17,820 bases of DNA from Clostridiales bacterium (lineage in GTDB: Bacteria > Bacillota > Clostridia > Christensenellales > Aristaeellaceae), in assembly GCA_004552515.1 (NCBI GenBank), contig SFOF01000022.1:1-17820 (forward strand). The letters are read 5' to 3'. The notes under the pieces were generated by a model, which saw nothing but the letters and a program-made list of their open reading frames with translations, was not told the DNA's origin and did not search any database. A program made the position numbers and the translations under genes. Positions 1-7,762 of the stretch are shown piece by piece; position 1 is the first letter of the stretch; each line of letters begins with the position of its first letter.

Positions 1-70
1 TATGAGGGAATATGGCGGGTGATATGCAAAATATTCAAAAATGCCCGATCTATGCAAAAAAATAATTAAG

Positions 71-85
71 CAATTTGAAAAATTG
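71..85. promoter_or_regulatory. Inverted repeat upstream of the ABC transporter promoter
   Basis: Two perfect 6-base arms, CAATTT and AAATTG, are separated by 3 bases and lie about 24 bases upstream of the -35 box of the transporter promoter. The placement would suit a regulator-binding site, but the surrounding DNA is very A+T-rich, so chance is possible. A direct repeat TATGCAAAA at 23-31 and 51-59 lies further upstream. The regulator is not encoded in the window. Confidence 0.3.
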
Positions 86-108
86 ATAGGTTTAATTTGT
101 GAATTAAC

Positions 109-138
109 TTGACAAAACGTAAATCCCTGGAGTATAAT
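109..138 (+). promoter_or_regulatory. Promoter of the sugar ABC transporter operon
   Basis: A perfect -35 box TTGACA (109-114) and a perfect -10 box TATAAT (133-138) are separated by 18 bases. Transcription would start near 145, giving a leader of about 55 bases before the first permease gene. The promoter is close to consensus for the housekeeping sigma factor, so control by a repressor or an upstream system is likely for a sugar transporter; the leader contains an inverted repeat that could serve this. Confidence 0.8.
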
Positions 139-145
139 TAAATCT

Positions 146-180
146 GCAATTAGGAAATGGTTAAAGTAAATTGCCTAATT
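146..180 (+). promoter_or_regulatory. Overlapping inverted repeats in the transporter leader
   Basis: AATTAGG (148-154) is mirrored by CCTAATT (174-180), and GCAATT (146-151) is mirrored by AATTGC (169-174). The pair starts at the predicted transcription start and ends just before the ribosome-binding site AAGGAGG (185-191). It may be a repressor operator or a 5' RNA hairpin. What is seen is only the symmetry; the role is inferred. Confidence 0.35.
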
Positions 181-199
181 AATTAAGGAGGGGCACCCA

Positions 200-1144
200 A
201 TGACAGCCATGAGCACAAGCAAGGCACTCCAGAAAAAGAAAAAGTACAGAGCGGAGGACTGGCAGCTGTACGTCATGGCGGCCCCGACGATCATTTTCCT
301 GCTGATCTTCTGCTATGCGCCCATGTTCGGACTGGTCATGGCGTTCCAGGAGCTGAACATCAGCAAGGGAATCTTCGGCAGCCCGTTCGTGGGGCTGGCC
401 AACTTCAAGTTCCTCTTCGCGACGACCGACGCGTGGGTCATCACCCGCAACACCGTGTGCTATAACCTGGTGTTCATCGCGCTCAATATGCTGCTGGCCG
501 TGACGCTGGCCATGCTGCTGAGCGAACTGCGCAACCAGAAAACGGCGAAGGTGCTCCAGACGATCTATATGCTGCCCTACTTCCTCAGCTGGGCGGTCGT
601 GGCCATCATACTGACCGCGTTCCTGGACAAGCAGAACGGCCTGGTCAACCGCGTCATCGCGGCGCTGGGCGGCAAGGGCAATGTGGACTGGTACAAGCGC
701 CGCGACGTGTGGCCGTTTTTGCTGGTGGGCATCAACGCGTGGAAGGGCGTGGGCTATTCCACGGTGCTTTATCTGGCGGTCATCTCCGGCATATCGCACG
801 ACTATTACGAGGCGGCGGTGCTGGACGGCGCGACCAAGCTCCAGCAGGCGCTCTACATCACGCTGCCGCATCTGCGCTTCGTCATCGGCATTTCGCTGAT
901 CATGTCGCTGGGCGGCATCTTCCGCGGCGACTTCGGTCTGTTCTACTCGGTCACAAAGGACTCCGGACGACTCTACGCCGTGACCGACGTCATAGACACA
1001 TACATATACCGAGGGCTGACAAAGCTCTCCAACGTCGGCATGAGCACGGCGGCCGGCCTGTATCAGTCGGTGGTCGGCCTGATCCTGGTGCTGACGGTGA
1101 ACGCCATCGTCAACAAGATCGATCCCGACAGCGCGATGTTCTAA
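200..1144 (+). CDS. Carbohydrate ABC transporter permease, LplB family
   Basis: This 314-residue protein is one of two membrane channel subunits of an importer for a sugar or oligosaccharide in the cytoplasmic membrane. The first 20 residues are basic and cytoplasmic; about six hydrophobic segments follow, the first near residues 24-48. The loop motif that contacts the ATPase (EAA-x3-G type) is visible as EAAVLDGA at residues 204-211, followed by LPHLR. Length and composition match the LplB/YteP family. The ATG at 200 is chosen because AAGGAGG lies 8 bases upstream. It is followed after 18 bases by the second permease and then the binding protein. No ATPase gene is present, so, as is common for this family, a shared MsmX-type ATPase encoded elsewhere is presumed. 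The substrate cannot be read from the sequence; plant or host polysaccharide oligomers are typical for the family. Confidence 0.9.
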   Translation: MTAMSTSKALQKKKKYRAEDWQLYVMAAPTIIFLLIFCYAPMFGLVMAFQELNISKGIFGSPFVGLANFKFLFATTDAWVITRNTVCYNLVFIALNMLLAVTLAMLLSELRNQKTAKVLQTIYMLPYFLSWAVVAIILTAFLDKQNGLVNRVIAALGGKGNVDWYKRRDVWPFLLVGINAWKGVGYSTVLYLAVISGISHDYYEAAVLDGATKLQQALYITLPHLRFVIGISLIMSLGGIFRGDFGLFYSVTKDSGRLYAVTDVIDTYIYRGLTKLSNVGMSTAAGLYQSVVGLILVLTVNAIVNKIDPDSAMF

Positions 1145-1162
1145 AGGAAAGGGGGAAGCATC

Positions 1163-2077
1163 ATGTCAAAGATGGACAACAAGTTCAATGTCATCGGCCG
1201 CGGCTGGAACGCGCTCTTTACCACAATCCTGTGCATCGTTTCGCTGACCATGATCATCCCCATGGCGCTGGTTGTGGTCGTCTCGTTCTCGAGCGAGCTT
1301 TCCATCGCCAACAAGGGCTTCAGCTTCTTCCCGGAAACGTGGACGCTCGAGGGCTATCGCTATCTGGCCAAGATGGGCGATCAGGTGCTGCGCTCCTACG
1401 GCATCACGATATTCTACACGGTCACAGGCACGCTGATGTCGCTGACGGTCATGTCGCTCTACGCCTACGTTCTGGCGCAGCGCTCCTTCCGCCATCACAA
1501 GTTCATGACGTGGATCCTGTTCTTCACGATGCTCTTCGGCGGCGGTCTGGTGCCCAGCTACATCCTCAATGTGCGCTATCTGCACATCTACGACACAATC
1601 TGGGTGTTCCTGCTGCCATCGCTGGTGAGCGCCTACAACGTCATCATACTGCGCACGTTCATACAGACCACAATCCCCGAGTCGCTCTTTGAGGCGGCGC
1701 GCATCGACGGCGCGAACCACTTCCAGGTGTTCGGCAAGATCGTGCTGCCGCTTTACAAGGCGGGTCTGGCGACGATCGGCCTGTTCAACGTGGTCGGCCG
1801 CTGGAACGACTGGTTCACCGGCGTGCTCTACATCGAAAATCCGAATCTCGTGCCGCTGCAGACGCTGCTGCAGAAGATACAGTCCAGCATAGAGTTCATC
1901 AAGCAAAATGCCGCGGTTGCCGGCACGCCGGACGGCATAGAGCTGATGCGCAATCTGCCCCAGCAGAACCTGCGCATGGCCTGCATGATCATCATCATAC
2001 TGCCCGTGCTGGCCGCCTATCCGTTCTTCCAGCGCTATTTCGTCAGCGGCCTGACGATCGGCTCGGTCAAGGAATAA
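1163..2077 (+). CDS. Carbohydrate ABC transporter permease, YtcP/LplC (MalG-like) family
   Basis: This 304-residue protein is the partner permease of the preceding gene. It has a long first hydrophobic segment (about residues 18-44), further membrane segments, and the ATPase-contact loop with EAARIDGA starting at residue 177, followed by FGKIVLPLYKAG. The C-terminal residues (YFVSGLTIGSVKE) are the usual end of this family: they include the conserved F-x-x-G-x-x-x-G-x-V-K-(G/E) signature. A purine-rich ribosome site (AAGGAAAGGGGG) lies just upstream, overlapping the end of the first permease gene, so the two are probably translated together in a 1:1 ratio. The 66-base gap to the binding-protein gene contains no terminator. 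Confidence 0.9.
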   Translation: MSKMDNKFNVIGRGWNALFTTILCIVSLTMIIPMALVVVVSFSSELSIANKGFSFFPETWTLEGYRYLAKMGDQVLRSYGITIFYTVTGTLMSLTVMSLYAYVLAQRSFRHHKFMTWILFFTMLFGGGLVPSYILNVRYLHIYDTIWVFLLPSLVSAYNVIILRTFIQTTIPESLFEAARIDGANHFQVFGKIVLPLYKAGLATIGLFNVVGRWNDWFTGVLYIENPNLVPLQTLLQKIQSSIEFIKQNAAVAGTPDGIELMRNLPQQNLRMACMIIIILPVLAAYPFFQRYFVSGLTIGSVKE

Positions 2078-2143
2078 CGGCCCCATTCAATATGGTTTTG
2101 TCGCTTTGTGCGATGAAATAAAAATTCAAGGAGGGACTTTCAC

Positions 2144-3679
2144 ATGACACGCAAGGTTCTCACGATGGTTCTGGCTCTGCTTCTGGCCCTGACGGCCATG
2201 CCGGTCTTCACCGCCGGCGCTGAGAGCGAGCTGCCCTTCGTCACGATCGACTGGTATTTCGGCCAGGGCGAGATGGACGACTGCGGCATCGTCAACGACG
2301 CTGTCAACGAGTATCTGAAGGAAAAGATCAACGCCAACGTCAATCTGCATTACTGGTCTGGTCAGGAATACTGGGACAAGATGACCACCATGATTTCCGC
2401 CGGCCAGGACGTCGGCATCATCGGCTTCGGTTCCCAGACCAAGCTGGACTACGTCGTGCAGTCTCAGCGCGGCGCGTACTATCCCCTCGAGGATATGCTG
2501 GACACCATCGCGCCCGACACCAAGGCGCTGTTCAAGGACAACATCTGGGAGTGCATGAAGATTGACGGCCATATCTATGGCATTCCGTCCCTGAAGGACA
2601 ACGGCTACTTCATCTCTCTGGTCTACAACGCCGACATGCTGGACGATCTGGGCCTGAATATCGACGACTATCCCTTCGACAACTTCCGCGATCTGGAAGA
2701 GCTGGGCTACAAGGTGAAGGAGCTGCGCGACGCCAGCGAAAAGTACGCCGAGTTCAAGGATTACCCGGTGTTCTGGGACGTCAACCTGATCTACCCCTAC
2801 TACTTCGGCTTTGAGACCTTCTTCAACGATCAGTACTTCGCTGTCTGCAACATCGACGGCATCAACGACATCGCCGACGTCGACTGCGAGACCGTTGTGA
2901 ACTTCTACGAGACCCCCGAGTTCCTCGAGTTCGCCCTGCAGAAGCAGCGCATGGTCGAGGACGGCATCTATGACTACGACTACGCCAACAAGAGCGAGCG
3001 TCAGTTCACCGGCGGCATCTTCGGCCAGGTTGGCTGGGGCTACACCTACATGCAGGAGCATATGTACGGCGAGAACTTCACCACCAAGATGAAGATGTTC
3101 GACAAGATCTGGACCGACACGAACAACTTCTTCTCCGCCGGCACTGCCATCTCCGCCAAGTGCGCCGAGCCCGAGCGCGCCATGATGATCCTGAACCTGG
3201 TCAACACCGATCCCGACTTCGCGACCATGATGCGCTTCGGTATCGAGGGCACCCATTACACCTATGATGACGAGGGCAAGATGACCTTCGCCGGCACCAA
3301 GAACGAGGATCCCAAGAAGCGCGCTTACTATCACTGGTATATGGCTCCCATCGGCAACCTGACCATCGTCCGCGCGCCGGAAGAGCTGGTCGGCCCCGAC
3401 AGCATCATGCTCAAGCGCATGGTTGAGTACAACAACTCCTGCCTGACCGGCAACCACATGGGCTTCGTGGTTGATCCCACCCCCATCGTCAACGAAGTTG
3501 CCGCTTGCACCTCCGTCGTCTCCGAGTATCAGACCGACCTGACTTGCGGCCAGGCCTCTTCTCAGGACGAGGTTAAGGAACTGGTCGAAGAGTTCGTCGA
3601 CAAGCTGAAGGCCAATGGCGTCGACACCATCGTCGCCGAGGTGCAGAAGCAGATGGACGCCTGGAAGGCCGCGAAGTAA
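2144..3679 (+). CDS. Extracellular sugar-binding protein with DUF3502 C-terminus (LplA-like)
   Basis: This 511-residue protein captures the substrate outside the membrane and delivers it to the two permeases encoded just upstream. A signal peptide is evident: basic MTRK, a hydrophobic core to about residue 22, and an A-G-A site after which signal peptidase I could cut (about residue 26). There is no cysteine in this region, so it is not a lipoprotein, which is unusual for a monoderm Firmicute. The mature part is acidic and rich in Tyr/Trp, as expected for a sugar-binding cleft. The C-terminal part, from about residue 425, including GFVVDPTPIVNEVAA and a final amphipathic helix ending MDAWKAAK, resembles the DUF3502 domain of LplA-type binding proteins. 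AAGGAGG lies 9 bases before the ATG. Codon choice looks more strongly biased than in neighbouring genes, consistent with high expression. Two terminators follow. Confidence 0.9.
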   Translation: MTRKVLTMVLALLLALTAMPVFTAGAESELPFVTIDWYFGQGEMDDCGIVNDAVNEYLKEKINANVNLHYWSGQEYWDKMTTMISAGQDVGIIGFGSQTKLDYVVQSQRGAYYPLEDMLDTIAPDTKALFKDNIWECMKIDGHIYGIPSLKDNGYFISLVYNADMLDDLGLNIDDYPFDNFRDLEELGYKVKELRDASEKYAEFKDYPVFWDVNLIYPYYFGFETFFNDQYFAVCNIDGINDIADVDCETVVNFYETPEFLEFALQKQRMVEDGIYDYDYANKSERQFTGGIFGQVGWGYTYMQEHMYGENFTTKMKMFDKIWTDTNNFFSAGTAISAKCAEPERAMMILNLVNTDPDFATMMRFGIEGTHYTYDDEGKMTFAGTKNEDPKKRAYYHWYMAPIGNLTIVRAPEELVGPDSIMLKRMVEYNNSCLTGNHMGFVVDPTPIVNEVAACTSVVSEYQTDLTCGQASSQDEVKELVEEFVDKLKANGVDTIVAEVQKQMDAWKAAK

Positions 3680-3727
3680 TCGCATCCTTTCACAAGGCAG
3701 ACTGAACTGATCTAACTGAATAAGCGC

Positions 3728-3762
3728 GCGGAGCGGGTCGCTATGATCCGCTCCGCCGTTTT
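3728..3762 (+). terminator. First of two tandem terminators after the binding-protein gene
   Basis: A perfect 9-base-pair stem (GCGGAGCGG at 3728-3736 with CCGCTCCGC at 3748-3756) encloses an 11-base loop and is followed by CGTTTT. The T-run is short, so readthrough is possible and the second hairpin just downstream may complete termination. Confidence 0.75.
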
Positions 3763-3763
3763 G

Positions 3764-3799
3764 CGCCCGCCGGATTTCTATCGGATGGGCGTTTTTTTT
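3764..3799 (+). terminator. Second tandem terminator
   Basis: An imperfect stem (CGCCC at 3764-3768 with GGGCG at 3787-3791, and an inner CCG/CGG) is followed directly by eight T residues at 3792-3799. The long T-run makes this the stronger of the two. It ends 12 bases before the -35 box of the helicase promoter and insulates that gene from the transporter operon. Confidence 0.75.
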
Positions 3800-3810
3800 A
3801 GGACGGCGCA

Positions 3811-3839
3811 TTGTTATTCGGGCGCAGCTCTGCTATAAT
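3811..3839 (+). promoter_or_regulatory. Promoter of the helicase-phosphoesterase operon
   Basis: TTGTTA (3811-3816) and a perfect TATAAT (3834-3839) are separated by 17 bases. The predicted start near 3846 leaves a leader of about 30 bases before the GTG start at 3878. No operator-like repeat is seen, so expression is probably constitutive and modest. Confidence 0.7.
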
Positions 3840-3877
3840 AGGGGACGGGCCAAGGGGCGCGGAAGGGGGCGGCGGAT

Positions 3878-6229
3878 GTGGAAGGCGCGCTGCGCGTCAA
3901 TGTGCGGACTCTGGCCGAGTTCTATTACGAGGGTGGCGATCTGGAGAGGGGGCGCGGACTGCTGAAGCGGATGCTCGAGGGCGCGCGGGGACACCGGCTC
4001 ATACAGAGCGCCTATGGCGAGGACTGGCGCAGCGAGGTCGCCGTGCGCATGGATATTGTGCGGCGGGGCTTTCCGCTGGCGCTGTACGGGCGCATCGACG
4101 GCCTGAAGGAAACGGCCGACCGAGCCTATATCGAGGAGATCAAGACCACCGGCGAGGACATAAGCGCCCTGACCGGCGGCGAGCATCCCGTCCACTGGGC
4201 GCAGGCCGAGCTGTACGCCGTCATGGTCGCTGAGAAGGACAACCTCGGCGCGGCGACAGTGCGGCTGGTGTATGACGATCTCGGCGGCAACCGCGTCGCC
4301 TTTACGCGGGAGTATGACCGGCAGGCGCTGCTTGAGCGGCTGGAGACCTATCTTGCGCCGTTTCTCGACTGGCTCGAAGCGGCGAATCGCTGGTCAGAGT
4401 TGAGCCGTCCGACGATGCGCGCGGCGCGCTTTCCGTTCGGCGGCTATCGTGCGGGGCAGCGGGAAATGGCGGCCAACGTCTATGTGGCGCTGCGCGACGG
4501 AAGGAATCTTCTCTGTCAGGCGCCGACCGGCATCGGCAAGACCATGGCGGCGCTGTTTCCGGCGGTCAAGGCGCTGGGCGAGGGGACAATCGGCCGGATA
4601 TTCTATCTCACGGCGCGCTCAACCGGCGCGATGGCGGCGGACGCGGCGCTTTGCCGCCTGCGCAGCGAGGGCGCGCGCATCCGCTCGGTCTGCCTGACCG
4701 CGAAGGACACGATCTGCCCGATGGAAGCGCGCGATTGCAGGCCGTCGGTTTGTCCGCGGGCGCGGGGCTATTACGACCGGCGGCGCGCGGCGCTCTATGA
4801 GGGGCTGACGCTCGAGCGGCTCGACCGCGCGGCGATCGAAGCGCTGGCCGAGAAGCACACGCTCTGTCCGTTTGAACTGTCGCTCGATCTGGCCGAAAAC
4901 GCCGACGCGGTGATCTGCGATTACAACTATGTGTTTGATCCGCGGGTGAAGCTCCAGCGCTTCTTCACGGGCAAATCGGACGCGGGGCTGCTGATCGACG
5001 AGGCGCATAATCTCTGTGCCCGCGCGCGGGATATGCTCTCGGGGCGGCTGAATCAGGCCGACTTTCGGGCGCTGCGCCGCGCGGTCGGTCAAGACGGCGG
5101 CCGGAAGCACGCGCTTTATCGGGCGCTCACCGCGCTGCTGAACGAGATGAAGGCGCTGCGCGCGGCGATGGGCGAGGACACGGCGCGCGCCGAAAGGCCG
5201 GATGAACTTATTCAGGCGGCGCGTGATTTTGTCGAACTGGCCGACCGGCTGGGCGGCGAAGCGCATGATTGGAGCGGAGAGCTGACCGAGCGGCTGTTTG
5301 AAGCGCTCGATTTCCTGCGCGCGGCCGACGATTACGGCGAAAACTATCGCACGCTGATCGAGCCGCATGGCCGCGACGGGTGCGACGCGACGCTCTGGTG
5401 CGCCGATCCGTCAGAGCACATCGCGGAGACGCTCCGGCGCGTTCACGGCGCGGCGCTGTTCTCGGCCACGCTCACGCCGCTGCCGTTCTATCGCGATCTT
5501 CTCGGGCTGAGCGCGGAGACGGGCGCGCTGCTCGATCTGCCATCGCCCTTCCCGCGCGAGAACCTCATGGTGCTGCGCTATGCGCTGCCGCTGAGATACC
5601 GCGAGCGCGAAGGCTCGATGGACGCGCTGTGCCGCGCGCTCGAGGCGTTCATCTCGGCAAAGCGCGGTAGCTTCCTGGTGTGCTTTCCGTCCTATGCGTT
5701 CATGCGGCAGGTGGCCGGGCGCATGGCGGGCGCGGCGCGGCTGCTGGTTCAGTCGCCCGGCATGGACGAGGCGGCGCGGCGCGATTTTCTGGACGCGGCG
5801 GAGCGCGAGCCGGACGAAACGACGGCGCTGTTCGTCGTCATGGGCGGCGTGTTCTCGGAGGGAATCGACCTGCCGGACAACCGGCTGAGCGGCGCGGCCA
5901 TCGTGGGCACGGGCGTGCCGCAGCTTTCGCCGCCGCTGGACGCGCTGCGGGAGATCTATGAGGCGCGCTATCACAGCGGCTATGCCTACGCCTATCAGTA
6001 TCCGGGGCTGGCGCGGGTGTATCAGGCGGCGGGGCGCGTCATTCGCTCGGAAAGCGACCGCGGCGCCGTGCTGCTGATCGACGCGCGCTGGGCGGATCGC
6101 GATCACCGCGCGCTCTTGCCGCCGCACTGGCTTGTGCGCGATGTGCGCGATGAGGCGGACATGGCGGCGGCGCTCAAAGCATTTTGGACTGTTCAGGAGG
6201 AGAAAAAGCATGATTTACAAGGCGACTGA
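3878..6229 (+). CDS. XPD/DinG-type Fe-S DNA helicase with N-terminal PD-(D/E)XK nuclease
   Basis: This 783-residue protein is predicted to unwind DNA with ATP and to cut it with an N-terminal nuclease. The nuclease core shows D74 (in RIDG), E87-I-K89 (in EEIK) and the QxxxY motif Q109-Y113 seen in RecB-type nucleases. The helicase core has Walker A APTGIGKT (215-222), the DEAH box 374-377, and motif VI Q716-x2-GR-x2-R723. Cysteines C280, C287, C292 and C330 lie between Walker A and the DEAH box, where the XPD/DinG Fe-S cluster is bound; C272 is a fifth nearby. A GTG start is chosen because GGAAGGGGG lies 8 bases upstream and the promoter ends 39 bases before it. The family occurs widely in Clostridia, where its in vivo role is poorly known; DNA repair is inferred. 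It overlaps the next gene by 20 bases. Confidence 0.88.
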   Translation: MEGALRVNVRTLAEFYYEGGDLERGRGLLKRMLEGARGHRLIQSAYGEDWRSEVAVRMDIVRRGFPLALYGRIDGLKETADRAYIEEIKTTGEDISALTGGEHPVHWAQAELYAVMVAEKDNLGAATVRLVYDDLGGNRVAFTREYDRQALLERLETYLAPFLDWLEAANRWSELSRPTMRAARFPFGGYRAGQREMAANVYVALRDGRNLLCQAPTGIGKTMAALFPAVKALGEGTIGRIFYLTARSTGAMAADAALCRLRSEGARIRSVCLTAKDTICPMEARDCRPSVCPRARGYYDRRRAALYEGLTLERLDRAAIEALAEKHTLCPFELSLDLAENADAVICDYNYVFDPRVKLQRFFTGKSDAGLLIDEAHNLCARARDMLSGRLNQADFRALRRAVGQDGGRKHALYRALTALLNEMKALRAAMGEDTARAERPDELIQAARDFVELADRLGGEAHDWSGELTERLFEALDFLRAADDYGENYRTLIEPHGRDGCDATLWCADPSEHIAETLRRVHGAALFSATLTPLPFYRDLLGLSAETGALLDLPSPFPRENLMVLRYALPLRYREREGSMDALCRALEAFISAKRGSFLVCFPSYAFMRQVAGRMAGAARLLVQSPGMDEAARRDFLDAAEREPDETTALFVVMGGVFSEGIDLPDNRLSGAAIVGTGVPQLSPPLDALREIYEARYHSGYAYAYQYPGLARVYQAAGRVIRSESDRGAVLLIDARWADRDHRALLPPHWLVRDVRDEADMAAALKAFWTVQEEKKHDLQGD

Positions 6230-7073
6230 AATCAAAATTACCAAAACGAAGCTGGTCATCGGCGTGCCGGAGCCGTTCAAGCTGCTGCACGTCACCGATT
6301 CGCACCTCATCTATTCCGACGATCAGGACAGCGATATGCAGCGCAAGCTGATGGCCATGCGCCGCGAGGCCTATGATTCCAAGCACGGCGACAACTGCTG
6401 CCGCCGCTGGTGCGACGCGCTGTTTCAGTATGCGAAGGACAACGGCGAGCTGCTCGTCCACACCGGCGATCTGATCGACTATGTGAGCCACGGCAATCTC
6501 GTGCAGGCGAAGGCCGTGATGGATACGCTGGACGATTACTTCTTCGTCGCGGGCAATCATGAGTTTACGCAGTATATGGGCTTCTGGCCGGGCGATCCGG
6601 ACTTCCGCGCGAAGAACGAGGCGAGCGTGAGAGCGATCTTCAGGAACGACATTTCCTGCTGCGCCCGCGAATATAAGGGCGTGAATCTGGTCGGCCTGGA
6701 GACGAAAAAATCGCAGATTTCGGCGGAACAGCTGAATTTTCTGCGCGCGCAGTTCGACAAGGGGCTGCCGGTGCTCTTGTTCTATCACGAGCCGTTCTAC
6801 ACGCCGGGGCTGTACAACCGCATCGTGACCGACTTCAACGAGGGTGATCATCAGACGCTCGGCGAGCCGGACGTGCTGCATCCGGATTCTTCCTATCGGG
6901 CGACCAACGAGACGCTGGCCTTCATGGAGCTGGTGAAGAACCATCCGCTGATGAAGGGCGCCTTTACCGGGCATTTCCACTTTACCTACAACGACCCGCT
7001 GCCCAGCGGCGCACAGCAGTATCTGACCGCCGGCAGCTTCCTCGGCATGGCGCGCGAGATCGAAATCGTGTAA
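6210..7073 (+). CDS. Calcineurin-like metallophosphoesterase
   Basis: This 287-residue soluble enzyme has the full two-metal phosphoesterase signature: D30-S-H32, G86-D87, G115-N-H-E118, H193 and G254-H-F-H257. The family hydrolyses phosphomonoesters or phosphodiesters; the substrate here is unknown. It has no signal peptide or membrane segment, so it should be cytoplasmic. The ATG at 6210 is chosen because AGGAGG (6195-6200) is 9 bases upstream. An open frame reaches back to 6132 inside the helicase gene but gives an Arg-rich, non-family N-terminus. The gene begins inside the last 20 bases of the helicase gene, which implies translational coupling and perhaps a shared role in nucleic-acid processing. 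The residues between D30 and G86 include an unusual Cys-Cys-Arg-Arg-Trp-Cys stretch (63-68). Confidence 0.88.
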   Translation: MIYKATEIKITKTKLVIGVPEPFKLLHVTDSHLIYSDDQDSDMQRKLMAMRREAYDSKHGDNCCRRWCDALFQYAKDNGELLVHTGDLIDYVSHGNLVQAKAVMDTLDDYFFVAGNHEFTQYMGFWPGDPDFRAKNEASVRAIFRNDISCCAREYKGVNLVGLETKKSQISAEQLNFLRAQFDKGLPVLLFYHEPFYTPGLYNRIVTDFNEGDHQTLGEPDVLHPDSSYRATNETLAFMELVKNHPLMKGAFTGHFHFTYNDPLPSGAQQYLTAGSFLGMAREIEIV

Positions 7074-7083
7074 CAGAATAAAG

Positions 7084-7115
7084 GCAGCCTCCGCAGAACG
7101 ATCCGCGGAGACTGC
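7084..7115. terminator. Hairpin after the phosphoesterase gene, weak terminator
   Basis: GCAG-C-CTCCGC (7084-7094) pairs with GCGGAG-A-CTGC (7105-7115), a stem of ten pairs with one mismatch and a 10-base loop. There is no T-run on the plus side. Read on the minus strand it is followed by CTTTATT, so it may act in either or both directions between two converging genes. Confidence 0.4.
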
Positions 7116-7283
7116 TGCGTTATGGGGAGAGAATAGCGTCTTTAGCGCCCCGCGACAGGAACGCTTTTGGATACATTTCCGAAAGCGCAAGGGCGGTTTG
7201 GCGCTGCTCAGAGGGAAAGTGTAAATTGCGGACGCTTGCGGCGGTGAACGCCCTACAGGGCAATGGCAGTGCGGGCCGGAGCG
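7116..7283. other. Non-coding gap between converging genes
   Basis: Together with the hairpin before it, this forms a 210-base gap between the phosphoesterase gene and the converging membrane-protein gene. It holds no plausible gene. The only structures noticed are a short GCCCT/AGGGC inverted repeat (7250-7261) and a CGCTTT/AAAGCG pair around 7160-7190. No promoter or long T-run is seen. Confidence 0.4.
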
Positions 7284-7628
7284 TTAGGCGCGCGGTTCGG
7301 TCGAGGAATATTTCGCCAACAGCGCTTTATAGCGCCGGTGGATGAGAAACAGCCCGACGGCCAGCTCGGCGATCAGCAGCACAAAGCTCGCGTCCGGCCA
7401 GACGCCCGCGATGAGCGCGTTGGCCAGCAGCACGCCGGCAAAGCGCGTATAGAGCGCGGCCATTTCGCGGTTGTAGGCGGGAATGTCGCTGAGCTTATCG
7501 CGCAGCTTGCCGTCGTCGCCGCTCCAGAAAGGGATCGGGGTGTGCGGGTCGCTGCGCCCCAGCGCCAGCGCGTAAAACGGCGTGGCGCACAAAAGGCTCA
7601 CCAGCGCGCCTATTATGCGTGGAAACAT
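7284..7628 (-). CDS. Small integral membrane protein, unknown function
   Basis: This 114-residue protein is not assigned to a named family. It has three likely membrane segments (residues about 3-22, 63-77 and 81-98). The soluble loop between the first two carries the motifs FWSGDDG (34-40) and DIPAYNREMA (48-57). Uncharacterised small membrane proteins of Clostridia carry a similar tryptophan-serine-glycine plus DIPAYN pattern, from memory and unverified. The end is basic and cytoplasmic. The ATG at 7628 is chosen because GGGAGG lies 8 bases upstream on the minus strand; a longer frame starting at 7664 has no such site and would add a non-hydrophobic 12-residue tail. It appears to be a single-gene unit, with a weak CATAAT -10-like element at 7653-7658 and no convincing -35. 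Confidence 0.65.
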   Translation of the reverse strand: MFPRIIGALVSLLCATPFYALALGRSDPHTPIPFWSGDDGKLRDKLSDIPAYNREMAALYTRFAGVLLANALIAGVWPDASFVLLIAELAVGLFLIHRRYKALLAKYSSTEPRA

Positions 7629-7762
7629 GAAAAGAACCTCCCGTGTAAAACGATTATGCCGCATGGATCGATTGCGATCAGCGCCAGTCTGCGCAAAGCC
7701 CCACCGCGATCAGCTTTATGCCGCAATGCGCGATATGGCCGTGGAGCAGGGCTGTGCGCTTC

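Noticed and set aside
2126..3811. A 561-residue minus-strand open frame opposite the binding-protein gene
   Set aside because: It is a mirror of strongly biased codons, is Val/Leu/Asp-rich without domain structure, and crosses both tandem terminators.
6132..6209. Longer start for the metallophosphoesterase
   Set aside because: The extra 26 residues are Arg/Met/Trp-rich, lie in the helicase gene, and lack a ribosome site, whereas AGGAGG precedes the ATG at 6210.
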